This document shows positions 47,054 through 57,700 of a stretch of 64,000 nt of DNA, one piece after another. This DNA comes from an uncultured Kordiimonas sp. (lineage in GTDB: Bacteria > Pseudomonadota > Alphaproteobacteria > Sphingomonadales > Kordiimonadaceae), in assembly GCA_947492375.1 (NCBI GenBank), contig CANLMI010000002.1, positions 745,529-809,528 on the forward strand. The letters run 5' to 3'. A model generated the notes under the pieces. That model saw nothing but the letters and a program-made list of their open reading frames with translations. It had not been told where the DNA came from and did not search any database. The translations under genes were made by a program, and so were the position numbers. How positions within the stretch are numbered: the first letter of the stretch is position 1; each line of letters opens with the position of its first letter.

Positions 47054-48058
47054 ATGTCATCAAGACTATCCAATCCTTCACGGCGCACATTCATTGCAGG
47101 CGCAGGTATTGCTGGTGTAAGCACTGTTGCATCCACAAGTGTTTTTGGTGCCGCAACCACCACCAAGCAAAACACTAAAATTATCGATGAGCAATCTTTT
47201 GCAAGGCTGGAGGAAATCGGCGACGGTGTTTGGGCCGTTTTATCCACACCAGTGAACGCAAGTGGCGGATTTGAGACCACAACGCTATCAAATGCAGGTC
47301 TTATCATGGGTGATGATAAAGTGGTTGTTTATGATGCGTTCTTTCGCCCTGAAGGCGCAAGCTGGTTGGCGGAACACGCCAAGACGCTAACAGGACGTTA
47401 TCCAACACATGTTATTGTCTCTCACCTGCATGCTGACCACTGCGGCGGTTTGGCAGGGTTTCAGCGCGGTAGCGAAGGCCCCGAAATTATCATGACTGAG
47501 GTAACACGTGATCTTATTTTCAGCACGTATGGCACAGGCAAACCACGCGAAAACGAGATTTTTGGCCGCCCACCCATTCGGCTTGTTGGGCCGACACAGA
47601 TCATCCATAATGAAAACGAACCGATAGAACTAGACCTCGGTGGCCGTTCCATCACCATTGACCCTCTTGCCGGCCATACGCCAAGCGACCTGGCGGTTCA
47701 TATTAGTGATGCAGACATCATCTTTGCGAGTGATTTGGTTTGGGAAGGATATTTTCCTAACTATGTAAACGCAGTACCATCCAAACTTGTACCATCGGTT
47801 CGGCACCTTTTTAAAGACAGCAACAAATTAATGGTAAGCGGCCACGGCGGCACAGCGAAAGCAGGTGATCTTGGTATGTATGTTGAATTGCTGGAGGCAA
47901 TCGACAAAGGCGCACAAGAAGCTCACGACGCAGGGCTAACTGCAGAAGAAGGCGGGGCTAAATTTGTCGTGCCAGAAGCAACAAAAAACTGGATCAGATT
48001 TAATCCTCAGTACCCAATCGTTGCCTACAACGCATGGTACCGTGAGTTAAACGCGTAA
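47054..48058 (+). CDS. Tat-exported metallo-beta-lactamase-fold hydrolase
   Basis: The 334-residue protein has the twin-arginine signal SRRTFIAGAGIAGVS. The zinc motif is HLHADHCGG (His124, His126, Asp128, His129), then GGRSITIDPLAGHTPSDLAV with the next His, and FASDLVWEGYFPNY. SGHGG supplies the last. It belongs to the quinoprotein-relay-system zinc metallohydrolase-like and cyclase-like subgroup; the substrate is unknown. ATG at 47054 has GGGAAAG upstream; an ATG 5 codons earlier has none. No operon partner is clear. Confidence 0.88.
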   Translation: MSSRLSNPSRRTFIAGAGIAGVSTVASTSVFGAATTTKQNTKIIDEQSFARLEEIGDGVWAVLSTPVNASGGFETTTLSNAGLIMGDDKVVVYDAFFRPEGASWLAEHAKTLTGRYPTHVIVSHLHADHCGGLAGFQRGSEGPEIIMTEVTRDLIFSTYGTGKPRENEIFGRPPIRLVGPTQIIHNENEPIELDLGGRSITIDPLAGHTPSDLAVHISDADIIFASDLVWEGYFPNYVNAVPSKLVPSVRHLFKDSNKLMVSGHGGTAKAGDLGMYVELLEAIDKGAQEAHDAGLTAEEGGAKFVVPEATKNWIRFNPQYPIVAYNAWYRELNA

Positions 48059-48092
48059 CATTGGAATAAAAATTGAAAATGGCAAGATGCCT

Positions 48093-49619
48093 TTAATGCA
48101 TAACAGCATCAGGGGCATCTTCAACTGATATGGAAATACCGAGTTCCTGCGCCATAGTTTTAAGTTCATAATCCGGTAAATCCACGGATATAACGCCAAC
48201 ATTCATCGCTTTCCAGGTTTCAACCAATTTGCCCATCATATCCTTACCGTCAAAATGCTTCGCAAGCATTTTCATCAGGCTTTGCGGCATTTCTACAAAG
48301 CCTTCATGCAAACACTTGAGTGCTTCGGGGTCGATAACTGCATCCCCAAAGCGATCAAGCCATAGGGGATGACCTCGCTCAGCAAGCCTATCGACAGCTT
48401 CCCAGTGTGGGCCACGCATTTTAACCGGGGGAATACCCTTGATTCTGAAACCGACAAATTTTGCCGCTTCACTGTTGCGCTGCATCAAAGCATCAAGTTT
48501 TTCAACAAAACTGGGTTGCACCAAAGTTGAACGACATAATTCATAGAAATCAGGTTTTTCGCGCTCGCTTTGACTGCGTTTGGTGCGCATACGTACCATA
48601 TCTTCAAGCTGTGCAATATCATGCGCAAGCGCAATATCAGGATGGTCCGGCAAAACAATAATCTCATCAGGTCGTCTGATTTGCCCTTCCAAGTTTACCT
48701 TGCCTTGCTGCAACATTGCAATTGAAATGGCTTCAATATTATTGCTGATAATCCTCGGACTCGTTCGGTACTTATATTTTTTAATCGCGTCTTCAATCAA
48801 ACGGCGATTATGTTCGATACCATCAACAACAGCAGTTAAGGTTGAAAGACCATTTTTATCCTCAACTTCGCCTAAGAAAACACCACGCGAATGATTAAGC
48901 GCCTGCTGCAATTTCTCTGATGATAGATCTCGATCATCCAGTTTGACCGCATCAGTGCGAACATTCAATTTATCAAGCGAGATACCTGTTTTCTCGGCAA
49001 CAGCCTGCATTTCACGGCCAAATGCCTCCTCATCAAACCCGCTGGTTGTCAGAAGGCCGTAACTTGCTTCATCTAACTGACCAACCTGACCACCAACCGC
49101 TTGTTTCTTTAGGGCGTGTTCAAGCTCTTCACGAACCTGCTTCTTCTCATCATCATTCAGATTTGGCTCAGTCCCGTCACGAAGGGCTGTGCTATCAATC
49201 ATTGTCAGATCAAGGTCTTCGTCAAAAGGGCTTTCGAGCACTTTTTCGACAAAGTTGAAAAAGCTGTACATGTCAGTAGTTTCGACGTCATTAATCTGAT
49301 CTGAACCATCAGCACGGCCTGGCTTATAAAAGTCGAGCCTGCGGGTCTCTCCTTCCAAAACCTCGATCTTCATATCAAAATTAATGTAACCACCTGTTTT
49401 CAGCCTCAGCGGTACCTTAGGAAATGTAATTCGACTAAATATATCGCTTTGGCCCTCAAGGAGCTTATCAAGGCGTTCATGCGCATCCGGCGGAAATAGA
49501 AAAGTGAGCGGTTGCCTGAAAAGATCAACATCTTTCCAACGCATCAAAGATTTGAAACGCTCATCCGTTTTGTCGATTAAATTCTTTTTGACTAACAGCA
49601 GGCTAAACTCTGGCTGCAC
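48093..49619 (-). CDS. Uncharacterised protein, PAS-like N-terminus and degenerate EAL-like C-terminus
   Basis: The 508-residue cytoplasmic protein has no confident family. Residues 1-110 fit a PAS-like fold (FKSLMRWKDVDLFRQPLTFLFPPD). The middle (about 110-330) is charged and helical. The last 120 residues follow the layout of an EAL phosphodiesterase half: VDRLAERGHPLWLDRFGD, then ALKCLHEGFVEMP, then MNVGVISVDLPDYELKTMAQELGI, corresponding to the DDFG, lysine and EGVE segments, but the catalytic acidic and lysine residues are not retained. If the match is right it is an inactive c-di-GMP-type receptor. GTG start at 49619 with GAGGGAT upstream. Confidence 0.5.
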   Translation of the reverse strand: MQPEFSLLLVKKNLIDKTDERFKSLMRWKDVDLFRQPLTFLFPPDAHERLDKLLEGQSDIFSRITFPKVPLRLKTGGYINFDMKIEVLEGETRRLDFYKPGRADGSDQINDVETTDMYSFFNFVEKVLESPFDEDLDLTMIDSTALRDGTEPNLNDDEKKQVREELEHALKKQAVGGQVGQLDEASYGLLTTSGFDEEAFGREMQAVAEKTGISLDKLNVRTDAVKLDDRDLSSEKLQQALNHSRGVFLGEVEDKNGLSTLTAVVDGIEHNRRLIEDAIKKYKYRTSPRIISNNIEAISIAMLQQGKVNLEGQIRRPDEIIVLPDHPDIALAHDIAQLEDMVRMRTKRSQSEREKPDFYELCRSTLVQPSFVEKLDALMQRNSEAAKFVGFRIKGIPPVKMRGPHWEAVDRLAERGHPLWLDRFGDAVIDPEALKCLHEGFVEMPQSLMKMLAKHFDGKDMMGKLVETWKAMNVGVISVDLPDYELKTMAQELGISISVEDAPDAVMH

Positions 49620-49726
49620 GGTTATCCCTCATACTTTCATTTGTATCAGGATAATGTAGTATTTTAGCGTTAATGACGGGTTAAATAACAGCTCAATTTT
49701 AAAGTATTTTACACAAAACTTAGGTC

Positions 49727-50134
49727 TCATTGATCTTTCGGTTTTGAAGGCCGTGTCAAAAGAAAAAGCGCAACCAAAGACAGAACCCCGATTTGAACCC
49801 AAAGTACATAAGCGGGAACTGAAATATAAATACTCAAGCCAACAGCAAAAAGCATAAAAATAATCGCACTCGCCTTTGCACCACCGGACACAACACCGTG
49901 CTCATTCCAATTGTGGATTAAAGGCCCAAAAGTCTGGTGATCAAGAAGCCACGAATGAAACTTTTCTGAACCGCGCGCAAAGCAAAATGCTGCCAGTAAT
50001 ATAAAAGGGGTGGTCGGCAAAAGCGGCAAAATAACACCTATCGCACCCAAAAGCACAAAAAAGCCACCTAAAATATTCCACAAAATCTTGGGCAAAAATA
50101 TTTCCCTTACAGTTTCATTAGGCTGAGTATCCAA
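49727..50134 (-). CDS. DUF454 (YbaN-like) inner-membrane protein
   Basis: The small membrane protein (135 residues in this frame) has the DUF454 signature: ILGGFFVLLGAIGVILPLLP, TTPFILLAAFCFARGSEKFHSWLLDH and FGPLIHNWNEHG. It has about three hydrophobic segments. No ATG is available. The long start is TTG at 50134, but TTG at 50095 has AAGGGA at a good distance and gives the usual N-terminus, so it may be the real one. The function of the family is unknown. Confidence 0.86.
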   Translation of the reverse strand: MDTQPNETVREIFLPKILWNILGGFFVLLGAIGVILPLLPTTPFILLAAFCFARGSEKFHSWLLDHQTFGPLIHNWNEHGVVSGGAKASAIIFMLFAVGLSIYISVPAYVLWVQIGVLSLVALFLLTRPSKPKDQ

Positions 50135-50282
50135 CTATAATGCCATGTTTGAAAGCGGAGATGAATAATTTTAGTATCAGAAATAATTGAATAGCATTTT
50201 AAATATCATGAACGCTTGCTTTTTTAATATAAACCAACAATATATATCCTAGTTGTATTGCTATGAAGTTGAGGTAAGCCTA

Positions 50283-50810
50283 ATGTCTAAATCAATGACC
50301 AAATTCGTTGCTCTTTCGTTATCATTGACCTTTTTCACAGCAAGCGAATCACTAGAAGCGCAAGATAACCAAGTACAAGATTTATTGCAGTGCGATCAAA
50401 TTAAAAGTTCTGAAGACCGTTTAGCTTGTTTCAATACTATTGTCGAAAAACTCAAAGAAAACCCTGATGCTTTCCACGAGCAACGACGGGAAAATGAAGG
50501 TAAGAAACCTGACTTCAAACGCCGATACAGTGGTGATGATGCTTTTGGTCGCTCTTCAAAATACTTCCAGGAAGCGACACCAGACAAAATCACATCTGCC
50601 ATAAAACGTTATTGGAAAAATATACATGGCAGGCACACCTTTTACTTGGAAAATGGTCAAATCTGGCAAGAGACGAGTGGTTCAGGGTTATCCGTTCCCA
50701 AAAACCCAACAAACGTGATTATAAAAAAAGGCCTATTTGGCGGCTATAATATAAAAATAAAAAGCCGCAAGTCTTCTGGCCGTTCAGGTAAGGTGAAACG
50801 CCTAGATTAG
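50283..50810 (+). CDS. Exported hypothetical protein with C-(8)-RLxCF and NGQ-W motifs
   Basis: The 175-residue protein has a signal peptide (about 1-26, ending SLEAQD). CDQIKSSEDRLACFNTIVEKL gives the two-cysteine motif Cx(n)RLxCF, which probably forms a disulfide, and LENGQIWQETSGSGLSV plus KKGLFGGYNIKI form a beta barrel-like end. This layout recurs in small exported alphaproteobacterial proteins. The role is unknown. GAGG lies 8 bases before the ATG at 50283. A 7-bp hairpin overlaps its stop (50804-50826). Confidence 0.72.
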   Translation: MSKSMTKFVALSLSLTFFTASESLEAQDNQVQDLLQCDQIKSSEDRLACFNTIVEKLKENPDAFHEQRRENEGKKPDFKRRYSGDDAFGRSSKYFQEATPDKITSAIKRYWKNIHGRHTFYLENGQIWQETSGSGLSVPKNPTNVIIKKGLFGGYNIKIKSRKSSGRSGKVKRLD

Positions 50811-50826
50811 AGATAATATCTAATCT

Positions 50827-51143
50827 TACTGTATACACCATCATTAGGCATGTTCGGTATCTCCTCAGATACCCTACATCCGCTCTTTCCTCTTAACTAT
50901 CTCAATACTAATTATATTGCTAAATTACGCATACATTAGCAATAAATATGCTATTATCCTTCATTATAAATACGTAACATTTTTGCAACATGGCTTAGTT
51001 TTATATCTACGGCACTAATCTTTTGCTTTACTCATAAACCACAGAGATACACTTTAGATGAGTGACCTGGTGGGGTCTCAAGTGACCGGTAGGGGCTGAT
51101 CGGCGCTTTGTTTTAATTTTTTCTTTCTTGGGAGGAGAGAAAT
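50827..51143. promoter_or_regulatory. Upstream region of the first tandem TonB receptor, with a direct repeat
   Basis: No gene is seen. A perfect 7-bp hairpin (GGTATCT-CCTC-AGATACC) lies at 50856-50873. Two near-identical 16-base direct repeats (AGTGACCTGGTGGGGT, AGTGACCGGTAGGGGC) lie at 51061-51076 and 51081-51096, exactly 20 bases apart start to start, about 50-80 bases before the ATG. They are GC-rich within AT-rich DNA and could be regulator sites or part of the leader. Confidence 0.45.
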
Positions 51144-54100
51144 ATGAGTAATTTAGATTTGCTGAAAAGTCGCCTTAGTTATGGAACGGCTTCAGCATTA
51201 ATTGCTGCAATGGGGCTTATGGGTTCACCTGCATCTTTTGCACAAGATGCAGACACCGAAGAAGCTTCTGATGAGCTCGAAGAGGTCATTGTTACTGGTT
51301 CGCGCATTAAACGTTCTGGATTCGAATCAACTTCTCCAGTAATTACGCTGGATAGAGAGTTAATCGATGATCGTAATTTTACGAACGTTGCTGATCTGTT
51401 AAACGAAACACCAGCATTTGGTGCTCCAGCTGCTTCACCTGGCGGTGAACAAGGTGGTTTTGCCCTTGGTCAAAACGTTGTTAACTTCCTTGGACTTGGA
51501 AGTAACCGTACACTTACTGTTGTAAATGGTCGCCGTTTTGTATCTGGTAACCCGCCTGTTCCTGGTGGAAGTAGTACCGCTCAAGGTCTTCAAGTAGATT
51601 TTAACGTAATTCCAATCGCACTTGTTGAACGCGTTGACACTCTTCTACTTGATGGCGCACCAACATACGGTTCTGATGGTATCGCGGGCGTGATTAACGT
51701 AATCCTTAAAGACGACTACGAAGGTTTCGAAGTATCTGGCCAGTATGGCGTAACGGATGAAGGCGACGGCGATAGCTACCAAGTTCAAACCGTTTTTGGT
51801 GGCAACTTTGCTGATGGTCGAGGTAACGTAGCATTATCATTCGAGTATAATGCACAAAACGGGCTTCGTGGCAGTGACCGTCCTTTCTTCCGTGAGAACA
51901 ACCCGTTCACACAGCGTAACCCAACAACTGGTGAAATCCGGATCTCCAACGTTGATGGAACTGGTCGTGGTTTCATTACTCAAGCGCTTGGTACATTTGG
52001 TGGTATTTCTGTCAATGGCGGTTTCTTCTTACCTACAAGTGGTTTAGGTGCTGGCGCAAACGGTGAATTCTTCGAATTTGATGCTGATGGTAACGCGATT
52101 CCATTCCAGGTTGGCACACCTATTCCTGGTGCTAGTGCATTCTTTGCAAATGGCGGTAGTGGTAGTGACCTTTTTGACGATGTTGGACAAATTCTAACAG
52201 AATCAGAGCGTATCAATGTTGGCGGTCTCGCACATTATGATGTTAATGATTATGTTACAGCTTTTGCTGAATTCGTATTCCAAAATGGTGAGGCAACCGA
52301 ATCATCTCAACAGGATGATATCCTCGCTGGCATTTTTGCGAATCCTAATCCAACAGATCAAGGCGCACCACAGTTCTCGATTGATAATCCATTCTTAACT
52401 TCGCAAGCCAGAGGTGTTCTTGCCGCGGCAGGTGCAACTACATTTGGCGTAAATCGCTTCATTGGTCCAATTGTTGGCGGCGGCGAAAATTTCAACGAAT
52501 CGTTCACATGGCGCATCGTTGGCGGTCTTCGCGGTGATTTCGAGGCATTCGGTACTGAGTTTAACTGGGAAGTTTCAGCGAACTTTGGCCAAACAGACCT
52601 CGAAACTCAAAATACAAGTGTAGTAACGGATAACTTTATTCAAGCTACAAATGTCCGCGGTCTAACACAAGAAGACTTGGATGCCGCACAGGCTAGTGTA
52701 GGTTTGGATGACTTTTTTGCCATTCGTAACGGCGAAGTTATTCAACTTTCGTCATCTAATCCTGCAACAGAGCCACGAGTTGGTGACATTGTCTGCGAAG
52801 GAAACTTTCTTCAAGCAACAGGTGTAGACCCTGCATCTGATCCAAATGACCTTCTACAAACTCCACTTTCAAGTGGTGTTGGAGGCGGATCCGTTGGTGG
52901 CCTAGCGAATGATGAAAACCGCTCACTTGACGGCTGTGTACCGCTCAATATTTTTGGTAATCAATTTGCTCCAGAAGCTGCAGCATTTGTAAGTGCACTG
53001 AACTTAGATACTTCTGACGTTCAGCAGCGCATCTATGAAGCTTCGCTTTCTACTAGCGAACTCTTTGAACTTCCTGGTGGTAGTGTTGGCGCAAGTGTGA
53101 ACTATGTAAACCGGAAAGAAGAAGGTAACTTCTTACCTGGTGGGTTTGGCGATTTAGCTCTCGGTCAAGGCGATCCAATCGTACCATCAAACGGTTCATT
53201 TGAAACAAATGAAGTCGGGCTTGAGCTCATTATTCCAATCATTGGGGAAGACCAAGTTCCATTTATTGATGGCTTTACGTTTGAACCAAAAGTTCGTTAT
53301 GTCGATAACTCAATTTCTGGAACCGACTACACTTACAATCTCGGTGGTCGTTTAGACGTATTTGGCTTCTTATCATTCCGCGGCGGCTATACACAGGCAA
53401 TTCGTTCACCTGGAATCGGGGAAATCTTTGATCCAACACTAGGTGTTCGTGGTTTCGTTGGTGACCCTTGCGATAGCCGTAACATTGACGCTGGACCTGA
53501 CGGTGATGATCCTAATAGTGCACGTCGTCAAAACTGTGCTGCTATTGGTATTGATACTGATACATTCTTATCAAATGCAGTGAATCTATCGATTGCTGGT
53601 CAATCAAGCGGTAACTTAAACCTGAGAAACGAAGTTTCTGATTCATACTCAGTCGGTGTAGTTATTCAGCCGGAAGAGTGGGTACCTGGTCTACAACTTT
53701 CTGTCGACTATTTTAGTGTTGATATTAATGATCGTATCTCAAACATCACTCAAACTGCTGCTATTCAAGCTTGTTTTGATAGCCCAGACTTCCCGAGTGA
53801 TATTTGTAATGCTCACCAACGTGATGCAAACGGCCAGATCATCTTCTTCACTACAGGTTTCCAAAATGCTTCACTTTCTCAATTTGAAGCTGTCCAAGCG
53901 AACCTACGTTATGATTTTGATGTAGCTGATGCATTTAGCATCTTTGATAACGAAGCAGCCAACGATGATTATGGACAATTCAGTTTCCGTGCCAATGTAT
54001 TCCGCCGGATTACCAACATTTTCCAAATCACGGAAGCAAACCAAGCAATCAATACTGTTGGTCAACTTGGCCAGGAAAAATGGTCTGCTAACTTTGACTT

Positions 54101-54446
54101 CCTCTACACATATGAGAAACTTCGCGTCTTCTGGCGTATGAACTTCACAGATGCTGTAGACCTTGATGTTCAAGACCGTGACAACTTTATCTTCTTTGAT
54201 GAGAATGATGACGTAATCACTCAACTTGGCGATCGTTGGATTCACAATTTGACAGTAAGCTATCAGTTCACTGATTACCTAACTGCATCAGCAACTGTGA
54301 ATAACCTGTTTGAACGCCGTGGCAGTATTACAGAACGGGCACACTTAGATGGCGGTAACGCAGGTAACGGTGGTGTTCGTGGTGTTCGTGGCCTAGACGA
54401 AATTCTTGGACGTCAGTTCCGCTTCTCATTACGAGCTACGTTCTAA
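51144..54446 (+). CDS. TonB-dependent receptor, large (first of a tandem pair)
   Basis: The protein has 1100 residues. It has a signal peptide (about 1-33, ending SFAQD) and the TonB-box-like EEVIVTGSRIKRSG. The plug includes TSPVITLDRE, NRTLTVVNGRRFVSG, NVIPIALVERVDTLLLDGA and GIAGVINVILKDDYEGF. The barrel ends RQFRFSLRATF with a terminal Phe. This is the oligomer-importing type common in Sphingomonadales and Kordiimonadales-like bacteria, and the ligand may be peptide or glycan. A strong GGGAGGAGAG lies before the ATG and a strong terminator after the stop, suggesting high expression. It is paralogous to the next gene. Confidence 0.95.
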   Translation: MSNLDLLKSRLSYGTASALIAAMGLMGSPASFAQDADTEEASDELEEVIVTGSRIKRSGFESTSPVITLDRELIDDRNFTNVADLLNETPAFGAPAASPGGEQGGFALGQNVVNFLGLGSNRTLTVVNGRRFVSGNPPVPGGSSTAQGLQVDFNVIPIALVERVDTLLLDGAPTYGSDGIAGVINVILKDDYEGFEVSGQYGVTDEGDGDSYQVQTVFGGNFADGRGNVALSFEYNAQNGLRGSDRPFFRENNPFTQRNPTTGEIRISNVDGTGRGFITQALGTFGGISVNGGFFLPTSGLGAGANGEFFEFDADGNAIPFQVGTPIPGASAFFANGGSGSDLFDDVGQILTESERINVGGLAHYDVNDYVTAFAEFVFQNGEATESSQQDDILAGIFANPNPTDQGAPQFSIDNPFLTSQARGVLAAAGATTFGVNRFIGPIVGGGENFNESFTWRIVGGLRGDFEAFGTEFNWEVSANFGQTDLETQNTSVVTDNFIQATNVRGLTQEDLDAAQASVGLDDFFAIRNGEVIQLSSSNPATEPRVGDIVCEGNFLQATGVDPASDPNDLLQTPLSSGVGGGSVGGLANDENRSLDGCVPLNIFGNQFAPEAAAFVSALNLDTSDVQQRIYEASLSTSELFELPGGSVGASVNYVNRKEEGNFLPGGFGDLALGQGDPIVPSNGSFETNEVGLELIIPIIGEDQVPFIDGFTFEPKVRYVDNSISGTDYTYNLGGRLDVFGFLSFRGGYTQAIRSPGIGEIFDPTLGVRGFVGDPCDSRNIDAGPDGDDPNSARRQNCAAIGIDTDTFLSNAVNLSIAGQSSGNLNLRNEVSDSYSVGVVIQPEEWVPGLQLSVDYFSVDINDRISNITQTAAIQACFDSPDFPSDICNAHQRDANGQIIFFTTGFQNASLSQFEAVQANLRYDFDVADAFSIFDNEAANDDYGQFSFRANVFRRITNIFQITEANQAINTVGQLGQEKWSANFDFLYTYEKLRVFWRMNFTDAVDLDVQDRDNFIFFDENDDVITQLGDRWIHNLTVSYQFTDYLTASATVNNLFERRGSITERAHLDGGNAGNGGVRGVRGLDEILGRQFRFSLRATF

Positions 54447-54476
54447 ACGATACAGATCGTAATATTTACAATCATA

Positions 54477-54505
54477 AAAGCCGGGGGTTTTCCCCCGGCT
54501 TTTTT
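54477..54505 (+). terminator. Terminator of the first tandem TonB receptor
   Basis: An 11-bp stem including GCCGGGGG / CCCCCGGC with a TTTT loop is followed by a run of T, 30 bases after the stop. Confidence 0.93.
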
Positions 54506-54772
54506 ATATGCTGGTTCCAATTACTTTAAAGCGCGCTATTCAATAGATTGCTTGCAGTTTCACTTTTCTACATTCCAACCAAAGATTAAACCAGAGTAAC
54601 GCTATAATGTGTTTTTCTGGTAACATGTTCTAAAGATTTACCCCTGACGTTTACAGTTTATCTCTAAAGAATTAGCCATGATCAAAATTCCGTGATTATG
54701 ATAGCGTATCAATAGTGCGTTCAAGCACTTAAAAATGTAATAATATTACAAAATAACAGGGAAGGAATATTC
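54506..54772. promoter_or_regulatory. Promoter region of the second TonB receptor
   Basis: The stretch is AT-rich without a gene. A 15-base palindrome (TGTAAT-AAT-ATTACA) lies at 54736-54750, directly before the ribosome site, and could be an operator. The GC-rich direct repeat found before the first receptor is absent. Confidence 0.35.
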
Positions 54773-57700
54773 ATGAGCCTGAAAGGAAATGGGTATAACC
54801 GCACACAACGCAAAAAATATTTATTGAGTACTGCAGCCACCGCGTTATTTGCAGCAGGCATCGGAATCACAGGTGCCTCCGCTCAGGATAGTGCAACAAC
54901 TGATGATAATGAAGAGCTTGAAGAAGTCGTTGTCACAGGATCACGGATTAAAAGGGACTCGAATCTAACCTCCCCTGCCCCGGTAACCACCTTGAATGAA
55001 GAACAGTTCAGGCTGTCAGGCGAAATCGATATTACAGATGTCTTGAACGACCAACCTGCTTTATTAACATCATCCAGTTCAGAAGGCTCTATCGATGGTA
55101 TTTTTGCTGCAGGTACAGGCCAGGCAGTTCTACAACTCCGCGGGCTAGGTAATGAGAGAACACTCGTTCTTGTTGACGGCCGCCGTCATGTTTCTGGCGT
55201 CGCTGGCACACAAGCAGTTGATATCAACACTATTCCGCCAGCATTGATAGAACGCGTGGAAACACTAACGGGCGGCGCATCTTCAGTATACGGTGCTGAC
55301 GCTGTCACAGGTGTGGTTAACTTTATTCTTAAAGATGATTTTGAAGGTATCACCGCTGATGTCCAAGGCAGCATCTCTGACGAAGGAGACGGCGAAACGC
55401 TGCGCGCCAATATTCTATACGGTAAGAATTTTGATGACGATAAAGGCAATTTCACGATCGCATTTGATTATACCCGCCGCGACAATATTCAGTTCGGTGA
55501 CCGCGAATTTACCCGTAACGGCCAACAATCAGATGACTTCCCTAACCCAGCACTGCGCTTTCAACTTGGTGATATTGATGCGACAAATACACCAAACTTT
55601 GCACAATTCTTCAGCCCATCGAATGGCCGGTTCCCACGTGGATTCAATATTCCTACTGCGGCTGATTTTATTCAATCCTTTACGGATACGTTCGGTAATG
55701 CACCAACCTTGACAGCAGCAGAACAAACCTTGATTGATCGTGCAGCAAGCGCACCAGCGCGAGTAATTTTGCCTCAACCAGCATTCTCGATCACATCTTC
55801 TGGCGGTACTATTGTCCCTGCTGATTTCTCGGTTACTGGCCTGGATGTTGATGGCAACGGTGTAGAAGACTGTCTTGATAGCTTTGTCGGATTTAACGGG
55901 TTATTTGACTTTTCAAATGCCTTTGGTCTAGCTGGCGGCTGTCATGTTGCAAACCCGGATGGAAGTATTAGCCCTGTCACGGATGGTTTGATCGTTGGTA
56001 ACTTCAATGCCTTTGGTGGATCTGGTGTTCTTGATGGCAATAATGCCGGTTTCCTTACACCTGATGATGAGCGTTACAGCATTAATTTTACTGCTGACTA
56101 TGACTTTACCGATAATATTACAGCATTTATAGAAGCAAAATATGTACGACAGGAAGTCGATTCAGGGGGCCCGAACAATACCTTCTTCGACTTACTTACA
56201 GTAAGGCCGGATAATCCATTCATTCCCTCTGCCTTACAACCCGTTGCGGACAGAGCTGACGGTTTACGTGTCACACGTGACCCATCAGACTTAGGCCCTA
56301 ATATCGATACTTTCATCAGTGAAACCTACCGTATTGTTGGTGGTGTTGAAGGCGAATTTGATAATGGATGGTCTTATGAACTCAGTGCAAATTATGGCCG
56401 TTTTGAACGGGAAGTGATAGACCGTAACCGTGTTATCGTTGACCGCTTCTTTGCCGCAATTGATGCCACAACAGATGCAAGTGGCAATGCAATCTGCCGT
56501 TCAGATATCGATCCAACAGCGCCAGCAACCACCGTTTTTGGCATCCCTGCTTTCAATCCGGGCTTCTTTACCTTCAACCCGGGTGACGGGTCATGTCGTC
56601 CAGCTAATATTTTCGGTTCAGGTAACATTAGCCAGGAAGCGATTGATTTCATTACGACAACAACACGCAATGACTTCGAACTCGAACAGTTCGTTTTAAG
56701 TGGCTATATATCTGGCAATACTGAAGGCTTTATCGAACTTCCGGGCGGTCCACTAGCGTTTGTATTAGGCGCCGAATACCGAGATGAGACAAGCCGCTCT
56801 GATTTCGACCCTCTCGTTCGCGGTGTTGTGCCTGTCACAATCAGTAACTCTGGGCTGGATGCGGCAGACTTAAGCGATTCTGCTCTCAATACTGTTGGTG
56901 TTGTGAACGGTAATGTTGTTTTACCGGCAGGGTTAGCCGTATCGCAGTTAGGGTTAGATCAAAACGCGCTGACTTTCGATTCCGGTGCCTTGGTACAAAA
57001 TTCAGGCGGAAGCTTCGATGTTTATGAATTGTTCGCTGAATTATCATTGCCAATTCTAGAAGGCGAATTCCTCGCCTAAGAACTTCGGGTTGATCTTGCT
57101 GCCAGATATTCTGATTATTCAACAGTTGGTAGCACATTCACATGGAATGCAGGGATTAACTATGCTCCGCATAAAGATATTGGTATCCGGGCAAGCTATT
57201 CACGCTCAGTGCGAGCACCAAACATTGATGAGCTTTTCAGTCCTGCACAGGCAGCATTCTTCAGACCAAACGACCCTTGTGATCAAGGCCAGATCGATGC
57301 CTTGCTTGCAACAGGTGACCCACGCGGTAATAACCGGGTAACCAACTGTGCGGCTGACGGTCTTCCTACTGGTTTCCAGGACCCACTATCGGCGCGCTTT
57401 GTTGGTGAAACCGTTGGCAACACTGATTTGGAGGAGGAAACAGCCGATACTTTCACTGTTGGCATAATCCTACAACCAAGTTTCGTTGAAGGGTTAACAA
57501 TTTCAGTGGATTATTGGGATATAGAAATTGAGGATGCAATCCAGGCACCAAGTGCTCAGGACATCGTTAATGCCTGTTATGATTCAACCCAGTTCCCTAA
57601 CCAATTCTGTGACCTCTTCACAAGAAACACAGATACAGATTCACCTCAATTTGGCGGCTTTACATTCCTGCGCCAACAACAAATTAATTTTGCAGCGCTT

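Noticed and set aside
46927-47178. 83-residue plus-strand open frame
   Set aside because: It begins inside the terminator hairpin region and overlaps the Tat-exported hydrolase in another frame, with Cys/His-rich text of no family.
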